From: Nemertoderma westbladi
Taxonomy: Eukaryota > Xenacoelomorpha > Nemertodermatida > Nemertodermatidae
Direction of reading: 5' to 3'
Assembly (NCBI GenBank): GCA_032718475.1
Contig: JAUCBJ010008048.1
Coordinates: forward strand, 1-64,000
Length of the DNA: 64,000 nucleotides
Made by a program: the position numbers and the translations under genes. The notes under the pieces are model-generated. The model saw nothing but the letters and a program-made list of their open reading frames with translations. It made no database searches and was not told where the DNA came from. This document shows positions 43,201 through 52,050 of this stretch, piece after piece. Position 1 is the stretch's first letter. Each line of letters opens with the position of its first letter.

Positions 43201-43489
43201 TCCTACAAATAGAGTTACAAATATTGACTTGAAATACATAGACTTTTTTCTAAGTCCGTTGCCATGGAAACCAGATTTTTCCTGGAGATGAGACCCATCC
43301 CACACGACGCGCCTTGATGAGTTGTATATACATGCAAAATTTCAGGGTACTTTTAAAGGCTAGTTTTTTCCCCGACCAAAAAAAACCAAATCTGCCTCAC
43401 ACAAGTAAAATAGCCCACTATGAATAGACCATCTCAGCTAAGGAAAATCTTTCTTAGCGAAAGTAGTTGATTTTCCTTAGCTTCGTGGA
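40211..43489 (+). mobile_element. Array element i, split by a TIR element
   Basis: Sister of element e. Parts 40211-40867 and 42877-43489 are separated by a 2,009-bp insertion. It provides the uninterrupted version of both sites broken in element e, and element e provides the uninterrupted version of the site broken here. Confidence 0.8.
40868..42876. mobile_element. Nonautonomous DNA transposon, 11-bp TIR, 4-bp duplication ATAC
   Basis: Ends are GGCTCATTCCA and TGGAATGAGCC, a perfect 11-bp inverted pair. ATAC is duplicated on both sides (40864-40867, 42877-42880), and element e shows the pre-insertion sequence AACACATACCTAG. No transposase frame is found. The interior carries GTAAAGTA(C/T)GGGAC-like motifs at about 40881, 41059, 41244, 41268, 41799, 41980, 42159, 42333 and 42499. 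It also has a tandem segment with a period of about 360 bp (41800 and 42160). I cannot assign the superfamily. Confidence 0.8.
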
Positions 43490-43640
43490 CTAACCTCTAA
43501 CTCCACCAACTCTTTCATACAAGTAAAATAGCCCACTATGAATAGACCATCTCAGCTAAGGAAAATCTTTCTTAGCGAAAGTAGTTGATTTTCCTTAGCT
43601 TCGTGGATCATATTAAATTTCTTAAAAAAAAGTGAAAGTA
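43490..43640 (+). repeat. Extra 3'-end fragment of an array element
   Basis: From about 43513 to 43607 only the last 95 bp of a unit is present (ATACAAGTAAAATAGCCC to CTTCGTGGA), following a short spacer. A 33-bp spacer follows. Confidence 0.7.
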
Positions 43641-44606
43641 CTAGAAAGGCATTTCCTAAAGGAAATGCAACCACGAAGCTAAGGAAAATTAAACAAAGGG
43701 CCACAATTTGGTTTGTTGCTTAGCCTAGTTTAGTAGCATTTGCCAATAAATAACTTATATTCCCATGGAAACTAGAATTCTCTGAACTGTTGTTGGTTTT
43801 AACTTTGAAAAAAGATTCAGTCCAGATTGTGGTTCAGATAACACTTTCCGAGTTTCAGAAAATATTGTAGTTTATGTACAAATTACCGATTTTCTATCAA
43901 AATGCATCTGTTTGCAGTGGTTGTCATGGAAACTGAAAAATACAACAATGTAATTCGGATGCAGAATAAGTCATATAGTGGGGGTAGGTCTTGGTCCCAA
44001 GTCATAATACTATTAACTTGTGCTTCAAATTATCATTTTAGAAATTTTAACATCTGTTTAGTCTTGTTGCTATGGTAATTGGATTGTGTAATTAACCTCG
44101 AATGGATTGTATATGGACCTTACAGATGAGTTGCAAAACCCCAAGTTTATATATATTACAGTTTTGCTACAAATAGAGTTATCAATATAGACTTGAATGA
44201 TATAGAGTTTAATAAATTACAGTTACCATGGTAACTAAATTTCTGGAATAATTTAAGTTTCACTAAAAGTTCCAACTAGTGGTCCAGATAACACATACCC
44301 AGTTTTGTAAAATTTTATCGCGAAGTCTATGTCCAAATGAATAATTTTTGTATAAAAACATCTGTTTTCAGCGGTTGTCATGGTAACTGCAAAATTAAAC
44401 AATGAAATTCGGACGCAGAATAAGTCATATAGTGGGGGTAGGGGTTGGTCCCAAGACATAACACATTAACCTTAGGCTTCAAATTAACATTTTATAAATT
44501 TCAACATCTGTTTAGCCCGGTTGCCAAGGTAACTGGAATTTCTATTTAACCTCAATCGGCTCTGCTATGGACCTTATAGTTGAGTTGAGAAATCCCAAGT
44601 TTATAT
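43641..44606 (+). mobile_element. Array element j, 3' truncated (subtype 2)
   Basis: Standard 5' end, stops at CCCAAGTTTATATG where an inverted 3' end begins. Confidence 0.75.
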
Positions 44607-44747
44607 GTCCACGAAGTTAAGGAAAATCAACTACTTTCGCTAAGAAAGATTTTCCTTAGCTGAGATGGTCTATTCATAGTGGGCTATTTTACTTGTGTGA
44701 GGCAGATTTGGTTTTTTTTGATTCCGGAAAAAACTAGCCTTTAAAAG
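44607..44747 (-). repeat. Inverted 3' end of an array element
   Basis: CCACGAAGTTAAGGAAAATC...TAGCCTTTAAAAG is the reverse complement of the last 140 bp of a unit. It is the only inverted piece in the array and marks a rearrangement joint. Confidence 0.8.
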
Positions 44748-46342
44748 TTCTAGTTAAAAGTCATATGTCTTAATTCAACTCCCATCACCATGGCAACTGG
44801 AGTTTTCTAGAACTGCTCGGTTTTACACAGGAAGTTTCATTGAGTAGTTGATGTCCAAAATTAAAGATGTATTTTTGTTAAAACATCAGTTTGCAGTGGT
44901 TGTCTTGGAAACTGATAAATATAACAACGTTAATTGGATGCAGAATAAGTGATATAGTGGGGGTAGGGGTTGGTCCCAAGTCGTAATATCTTAATGTTAT
45001 GGTTTAAATAACCATTTTATAAATTTGAACATCTGTTTAGCCTGGTTGCCCTGGTAACTAAATTTTCTAATTGACCTCAATAAGCGCAACTATTGTCCTT
45101 ATCATTGAGTTGAAAAACTTCAAGTTTCGATCTATTATGGTTTTTGTACAAATAGAGTTAATAGTATAGACTTTCATGTAATAGATTTTAATAAACTCCA
45201 GTTACCATGGTACCTAGATATTTCTAGAAATTTTGAGTTTTTCAAAAACTTCCAAATAGTAGTCCAGATAACACATACCCAGTTTCAGAGAATGTTATCA
45301 TTTAGTCTATGTACAAAATGAACAATTTTTGTGTCAAAACATCTGTTTTCAGCCATTGCCATGGAAACTGAAAAATAGAACAACGTAATTCGTATACAGA
45401 ATAAGTCATGTGGTGGGGGTAGGTGTTGGTCCCAAGTCATAATACTATTAACTTGTGCTTCAAATTCATTTTATAAATTTTTACATCTGTTTAGCCTGGT
45501 TGCCATGGTATCAGGATTTTTTAATTTACCTCAATCTGCTCGGTTATGGCCCTTATAGTTGAGTTGAGAAACTCCAAGTTTATATATATTGCGGTTTTTC
45601 TACAAATAGAGTTATGAATATAGACTGGAATGATATAGTCTTTATTAATATACAGTTACCAAGGTAACTATATATTTCTGGAATGATTTGAGTTTCACTA
45701 AAAGTTCCAACTAGTGGTCCAGATAACACATTCCCAGTTTCATAAAGTTTTATCGCGAAGTCTATATCCAAATGAGTAATTTTTGTATAAAAACATCTGT
45801 TTTCATCGGTTGTCATGGTCACTGCAAAATAAAACAATGAAATTCGGACGCAGAATAAATTATGTAGTGGGGGTAGGGGTTGGTCCCAAGTCATAACACC
45901 TTGTTCTTAGGCTTCAAATTATCATTTTATAAATTTTAACATCTGTTTAGCCTGGTTGCCAAGGTAACTGGATTTTCTATTTAACCTCAATCGGCTCTGC
46001 TATGGACCTTATAGTTGAGTTGAGAAACCCCAAGTTTATATCTATTATAGTTTCCCTACAAATAGAGTTTTAAATATTGACTTGAAATACAGAGACTTTT
46101 TTATAAGTCCGTTTCCATGGAAACCAGATTTTTCCTGGAGATGAGACCCATCCCACACGACGCGCCTTGATGAGTTGTATATACATGCAAAATTTCAGGG
46201 TACTTTTAAAGGCTAGTTTTTTCCCCGACCAAAAAACCCCAAATCTGCCCCATACAAGTAAAATAGCCCACTATGAATACACCATCTCAGCTAAGGAAAA
46301 TCTTTCTTAGCGAAAGTAGTTGATTTTCCTTAGCTTCGTGGA
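44748..46342 (+). mobile_element. Array element of subtype 4, 5' truncated
   Basis: Begins at TTCTAGTTAAAAGTC, matching the interior of 32476-34151, and runs to a normal 3' end. It is followed by a 120-bp spacer. Confidence 0.75.
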
Positions 46343-46462
46343 TCAAAATATCCTCTGTTTTTTTCAAAACCATATCGATTTTCATATTTATAACTTCTAA
46401 CCCACTCCAAGAGATAGAGAATCTTAAATGAAAGTCAAAAGAACAGGTAACACTTACATTTA

Positions 46463-47729
46463 CGAGAAAGGCATTTCCTAAAGGAAATGCAACCACGAAG
46501 CTAAGGAAAATTAAACAAACGGCCACACTTTGGTTCGTAGCTTAGCCTCGTTTAGTAGCAATTGTCAATAATTAACTTCTATTCCCATGGAAACTAGAGT
46601 TCTCTGGAACTGTTGCTTTAACCTTTGAAAAAAAATTCAGTACAGATTGTGGTTCAGATAACACATATACTGAGTTTCAGAAAATATTGTAGTTTATGTC
46701 CAAATTACCGATTTTCTATCAAAATGCATCTGTTTGCAGTGGTTGTCATGGAAACTGAAAAATAGAACAATGTAATTCGGATGCAGAATAAGTCATATAG
46801 TGGGTGTAGGGGTTAGTCCCAAGTCATAATACTATTAACTTGTGCTTCAAATTATCATTTTATAAATTTTAACATCTGTTTAGACTTGTTAATATGGTAA
46901 CTGTATTTTCTAATTAACCTCAAACGGCTTGGATATGGATCTTATAGATGAGTTGCAAAACCCCAAGTTTATATATATTACAGTTTTGCTACAAATAGAG
47001 TTATCAATATAGATTTGAATGATATAGAGTTTAATAAACTACAGTTACCATGGTAACTAAATTTCTGGAATAATTTAAGTTTCACTAAAAGTTCCAACTA
47101 GTGGTCCAGATAACACATTCCCAGTTTTGTAAAATTTTATCGTGAAGTCTATGTCCAAATGAATAAGTTTTGAATAAAAACATCTGTTTTCAGCGGTTGT
47201 CATGGTAACTGAAAAATATAACAATGTAATTCGGATGCAGAATAAGTTATATAGTGGGGGTAGGGGTTGGTCCCAAGTCATAACAGCTTGCCCTTAGGCT
47301 TCAAATTAACATTTTATAAATTTTAACATCTGTTTATCCCGGTTGCCAAGGTAACTGGATTTTCTATTTAGCCTCAATCGGATCTGCTATGGACCTTATA
47401 GTTGTGTTGCGAAACCCCAAGTTTATATCTATTATAGTTTTCCTACAAATAGAGTTATAAATATTGACTTGAAATACATAGACTTTTTTTGAAGTCCGTT
47501 GCCATGGAAACCAGATTTTTCCTGGATATGAGACCCGGCCCAAAAGATGCGCCTCGTCGAGTAGTATATACATGCAAAATTTCAGGGTACTTTTAAAGGC
47601 TAGTTTTTTCACCTATCAAAAAACCCCAAATCTGCCTCACACAAGTAAAACAGCCCACTATGAATAGACCATCTCAGCTAAGGAAAATCTTTCTTAGCGA
47701 AAGTAGTTGATTTTCCTTAGCTTCGTGGA
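46463..47729 (+). mobile_element. Array element k (1,267 bp, subtype 1)
   Basis: Complete unit from CGAGAAAGG to CTTCGTGGA, very close to elements a, c and g. Confidence 0.8.
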
Positions 47730-48031
47730 TAGAAGTAATCAGCTGTTATTTGCTACGTCTTTCCGCTGGAGATGGATGAATTTTGATTGCATTGGAACAC
47801 CCCCTATCTGTGGTTGTAGGAGTGGAGAGATAAGTAGCCTATCTCGCTATTAATATTGTTGTATTCTATAATATTTATTATAGTTTCATCGTATTGCTAA
47901 AGTGGCTGGAGCTAAAGTTATTATGTAATGCAATAATTCTCCTCAAATATCTCAGCTATTTCATGAACATAATAAAGTATTAAAGCCATGTCAAAATCCT
48001 TCGTGTTTTTCTGCAATAATTGATCAAAATA
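47730..48031. other. 302-bp spacer inside the array, related to 61157-61245
   Basis: Unlike the units. Its first 90 bp (GTAATCAGC...CTGGAGATGGATG...ATTTTGATTGC...CCCCTATCTG) resemble 61157-61245 near the Tc1-like gene. It may be part of another dispersed element captured between units. No gene. Confidence 0.5.
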
Positions 48032-49304
48032 CTAGAAAGGCATTTCCTAAAGGAAATGCAACCACGAAGCTAAGGAAAATTAAACACTCTTTGACTCATC
48101 ACTTCATTGCTTTACAGAGTTAAGAGGCATATGCCTTAAAAACTCATATTACAATGGCAACCGGAATTTTCTAGAACTGCTGAGGACTACATTAAGATCC
48201 GGTTTGTGGTTCCAGGTGACACATACTTCAATTTAGTTTCATTGAGTAGTTAATGTGTAAAACAAAGTATTTAATTGTTAAAACGTCTGTTTGTAGTGGT
48301 TGTCATGGAAATTAAATTGGATTAAATTGTAAATTGATTGTAAATTAAATTGGATGCTTAATTAGTGATATAGTGAGGGTAGGGATTGGTCCCAAGTCGT
48401 AATACCTTAATGTTATGCTTCAAATAACCATTTTATAAATTTGAACATCTGTTTGGCATGGTTGCCCTGGTAACTGGATTTTCTAATTAACCTCAATCAG
48501 CTCGACTATTGTCCTTATCATTGAGTTGAGAAACCCCAAGTTTATATCTATTGCGGTTATTCTATAAATAGAGTTATGAATATAGACTTGAATGATATAA
48601 TGTGTAATAAACTCCAGTTACCACGGTAACTAGATATTTCTGGAATGTTTTTTAGTTTCACTAAAAGTTCCAACTAGTGGTCTAGTTAACACATAACCAG
48701 TTTCGTAAAATTTTATAGCGAAGTCTATGTCCAAATTAGTAATTTTTGTATAAAAACATCTGTTTCAGCGGTTGTCATGGTAACTGCAAAATAGAACAAT
48801 CAAATTCGGACGCAGAATAAGTTATATAGTGGGGGTAGGGGTTGGTCCCAAGTCATAACACCTTAACCTTAGGCTTCAAATTATCATTTTATAAATTTTA
48901 ACATCTGTTTAGCCCGGTTGCCAAGGTAACTGGATTTTATATTTAACCTCAATCGGCTCTGCTATGGACCTTATAGTTGAGTTGAGAAACCCCAAGTTTA
49001 TATCTATTATAGTTTTCCTACAAATAGAGTTATAAATATTGACTTGAAATACATAGACTTTTTTCTAAGTCCGTTGCCATGGAAACCAGATTTTTCCTGG
49101 ATATGAGACCCATCCCACACGACGCGCCTTGATGAGTAGTATATACATGCAAAATTTTAGGGTACTTTTAAAGGCTAGTTTTTTCCCCGACCAAAAAACA
49201 CTAAATCTGCCCCATACAAGTAAAATAGCCCACTATGAATAGACCATCTCAGCTAAGGAAAATCTTTCTTAGCGAAAGTAGTTGATTTTCCTTAGCTTCG
49301 TGGA
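48032..49304 (+). mobile_element. Array element l (1,273 bp, subtype 3), last unit
   Basis: Complete. A local AT-rich stutter (GGATTAAATTGTAAATTG) lies near 48310. The 3' end CTTCGTGGA at 49304 closes the array. Confidence 0.8.
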
Positions 49305-49348
49305 CAGGATAGAGAACACCAAAGGTCATAAAAAAAGGTCAGAAACAA

Positions 49349-51138
49349 AAAGGTCATCGAGGTTCCTGGGATTGGTCGGGTAGTCAGAACCAAAGGTCAT
49401 CGAGGTTCCTGGGATTGGTCGGGTATTCTCCCAAGGTCATCGAGGTTTCTGGGATTGGTCGGGTATTCTCCCAAGGTCATCGAGGTTCCTGGGATTGGTC
49501 GGGTATTCAGAACCAAAGGTCATCGAGGTTCCTGGGATTGGTAGGGTATTCTCCCAAGGTCATCGAGGTTCCTGGGATTGGTCGGGTAGTCAGAACCAAA
49601 GGTCATCGAGGTTCCTGGGATTGGTCGGGTATTCTCCCAAGGTCATCGAGGTTCCTGGGATTGGTCGGGTATTCTCCCAAGGTCATCGAGGTTCCTGGGA
49701 TTGGTCGGGTAGTCAGAACCAAAGGTCATCGAGGTTCCTGCGATTGGTCGGGTAGTCAGAACCAAAGGTCATCGAGGTTCCTGGGATTGGTCGGGTAGTC
49801 AGAACCAAAGGTCATCGAGGTTCCTGGGATTGGTCGGGTAGTCAGAACCAAAGGTCATCGAGGTTCCTGGGATTGGTCGGGTATTCTCCCAAGGTCATCG
49901 AGGTTCCTGGGATTGGTCGGGTATTCTCCCAAGGTCATCGAGGTTCCTGGGATTGGTCGGGTATTCAGAACCAAAGGTCATCGAGGTTCCTGGGATTGGT
50001 CGGGTATTCTCTCAAGGTCATCGAGGTTCCTGGGATTGGTCGGGTAGTCAGAACCAAAGGTCATCGAGGTTCCTGGGATTGGTCGGGTAGTCAGAACCAA
50101 AGGTCATCGAGGTTCCTGGGATTGGTCGGGTATTCTCTCAAGGTCATCGAGGTTCCTGGGATTGGTCGGGTAGTCAGAACCAAAGGTCATCGAGGTTCCT
50201 GGGATTGGTCGGGTAGTCAGAACCAAAGGTCATCGAGGTTCCTGGGATTGGTCGGGTATTCTCTCAAGGTCATCGAGGTTCCTGGGATTGGTCGGGTAGT
50301 CAGAACCAAAGGTCATCGAGGTTCCTGGGATTGGTCGGGTATTCTCCCAAGGTCATCGAGGTTCCTGGGATTGGTCGGGTAGTCAGAACCAAAGGTCATC
50401 GAGGTTCCTGGGATTGGTCGGGTAGTCAGAACCAAAGGTCATCGTGGTTCCTGGGATTGGTCGGGTAGTCAGAACCAAAGGTCATCGAGGTTCCTGGGAT
50501 TGGTCGGGTATTCTCCCAAGGTCATCGAGGTTCCTGGGATTGATCGGGTATTCTCCCAAGGTCATCGAGGTTCCTGGGATTGGTCGGGTATTCTCCCAAG
50601 GTCATCGAGGTTCCTGGGATTGGTCGGGTAGTCAGAACCAAAGGTCATCGAGGTTCCTGGGATTGGTCGGGTATTCTCCCAAGGTCATCGAGGTTCCTGG
50701 GATTGGTCGGGTAGTCAGAACCAAAGGTCATCGAGGTTCCTGGGATTGGTCGGGTATTCTCCCAAGGTCATCGGGTTCCTGGGATTGGTCGGGTAGTCAG
50801 AACCAAAGGTCATCGAGGTTCCTGGGATTGGTCGGGTAGTCAGAACCAAAGGTCATCGAGGTTCCTGGGATTGGTCGGGTATTCTCCCAAGGTCATCGAG
50901 GTTCCTGGGATTGGTCGGGTAGTCAGAACCAAAGGTCATCGAGGTTCCTGGGATTGGTCGGGTAGTCAGAACCAAAGGTCATCGAGGTTCCTGGGATTGG
51001 TCGGGTATTCTCTCAAGGTCATCGAGGTTCCTGGGATTGGTCGGGTATTCTCCCAAGGTCATCGAGGTTCCTGGGATTGGTCGGGTAGTCAGAACCAAAG
51101 GTCATCGAGGTTCCTGGGATTGGTCGGGTATTCTCCCA
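49349..51138. repeat. Minisatellite with interspersed 40-bp and 43-bp unit types
   Basis: About 43 copies of GGTCATCGAGGTTCCTGGG-ATTGGTCGGGTA. The units end either in TTCTCCC (40 bp), its TTCTCTC variant, or GTCAGAACC (43 bp), with rare mixed TTCAGAACC. Types are interspersed irregularly, with a local repeated order of two 43-bp units then one TTCTCTC unit around 50030-50290. Both lengths are 1 mod 3, so the frame rotates through every unit. The long frames here are by-products, and the 43-bp type carries TAG in one frame. Confidence 0.95.
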
Positions 51139-51281
51139 GCGGCTGGGAAGAATCGGAATTAGAAAGACGAATCAGCTCTTAAAACGCTTCAATGACCTCA
51201 ATGGGGATTACAAAGAGTTCCAGCGTTTTCTGCATAACATTTGTTCTGAACAACAAACAGTTCTGAACAAACTGTTTGATA
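51139..51281. other. Unique sequence after minisatellite; small plus-strand frame
   Basis: One plus-strand frame here ends at 51293-51295. It includes NDLNGDYKEFQRFLHNIC and could be the end of an exon, but it has no start and overlaps the minus-strand gene's last codons. I would not call it a gene. Confidence 0.25.
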
Positions 51282-51742
51282 TTAAAGCTTTTTGAAGAAC
51301 ATTTTGTCTGTAAGAACTTTATCTTTCGGCATTTTCTTCCCTTTTCCACGTTTATTCGGTCTTCCCCGTCCTTTCTTCCCCTGTAAATATAAATTCATAT
51401 ACTGTTACACTCACTTAATTACGTATATGTACAGTACTGTATATACTGTAGTAGACCTAAACCCACATTATATCCTATATTATATTTAGTCAAACAAACC
51501 TTCCCTTTCTTTCCCTTTCCTCTACGACTTCTAGATCTGCTTCCTTTACCGCGGCGACTCCTAGACCTGCTCTTCTTTCCCTTCTTACTTCCCTTTCGTT
51601 TTTTACGTCTCCTTTTCTCCATTTCGTTCCTGCTGGTGGAACGATTACCACTCTTTGATAGGCTCCTACTTTTCCTTTCATCTAAGGCCCAACTCGGCAA
51701 ACTATCCAACCCCGAATCACTTTCTTCAGGTTGAACAGGCAT
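51282..51742 (-). CDS. Small basic RS-rich protein with AT-hook, two exons
   Basis: Predicted join on the minus strand: exon 1 51742-51500 (81 codons from ATG), intron 51499-51381 (119 bp, starting GTTTGT, ending TTTACAG), exon 2 51380-51282 with TAA. The two exons join in phase 0 and both encode the same Gly-Lys-Arg-rich style, which supports the intron. The 113-residue product has an acidic/Ser start (MPVQPEESDSGLDSLP), then RS dipeptides (SRSRSRRGKGSRSRSRRGKG) and KKRKG blocks. Exon 2 adds GKKGRGRPNKRGKGKK, an RGRP AT-hook core flanked by lysines. Such composition suggests a DNA-binding chromatin protein, HMGA-like or a sperm basic protein, probably nuclear. It could instead be a splicing-type RS protein. 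The family is not identified. The donor GTTTGT is weaker than consensus. Confidence 0.6.
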
Positions 51743-52050
51743 AATTATTTAAAATATTACCGATAATTATATATGTCCTAAACAAAAAAGATTTCAGAAA
51801 CTCTTTTGTAACGTATTTTCTCCTAATTGACATAGATTGATGTGCAGTTCTATTATATATAATTTTTTGAATTCCAGAACTTAGTTTTGATTGGTTGATT
51901 TGAGCAATACTGTTCTGATTATTTGATTGGCTAAAACAAAATGGTATTTAATAGGCAGTTTTGGTGGTAGGTTTATCCGTTAACGGTGTTCATTTTGATT
52001 AAACTGTTTGCTTAATGTAGTAGGCCTACTACTGTATACTATACATTAAA
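51743..52050. other. AT-rich upstream region between gene and 33-bp minisatellite
   Basis: Presumed 5' flank of the minus-strand basic protein gene. It contains TATATATAATT around 51852 and a TTGATTGGTTGATTTG / TGATTGGCTAAAAC pair around 51887-51935 that resembles CCAAT boxes on the minus strand. No gene. Confidence 0.35.

Larger units (their letters stand above)
27759..49304 (+). repeat. Array of about 1.27-kb elements with subterminal inverted repeats
   Basis: About a dozen related units lie mostly head to tail. Each begins (C)TAGAAAGG or (C)GAGAAAGG followed by a near-perfect hairpin, GCATTTCCTAAAGGAAATGC, then CCACGAAGCTAAGGAAAAT. Each ends with a 13-bp stem GCTAAGGAAAATC...GATTTTCCTTAGC and then TTCGTGGA, so ATTTTCCTTAGCTTCGTGG is the inverse of the 5' subterminal motif. 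The interior consists of about 150-bp half-repeats, each centred on an X-box-like palindrome. Four subtypes differ just inside the 5' end. Spacers between units range from none to about 300 bp. The structure resembles nonautonomous rolling-circle (Helentron-like) elements; that is inference. No coding function is supported. Confidence 0.85.

Noticed and set aside
27958-47281. Recurrent minus-strand frames of about 68 residues starting MTWDQPLPPLY in many array units
   Set aside because: They recur because the repeat recurs. Some units extend or break the frame (63-104 residues), some lack it, and there is no start context, domain or conserved C terminus.
49349-51138. CRISPR-like regular repeats
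   Set aside because: Units are contiguous without unique spacers, and the genome is eukaryotic.
49415-51182. Repetitive frames reading VIEVPGIGRV
   Set aside because: The 40/43-bp units rotate the frame and the same peptide appears in several frames. TAG in the 43-bp unit breaks them.
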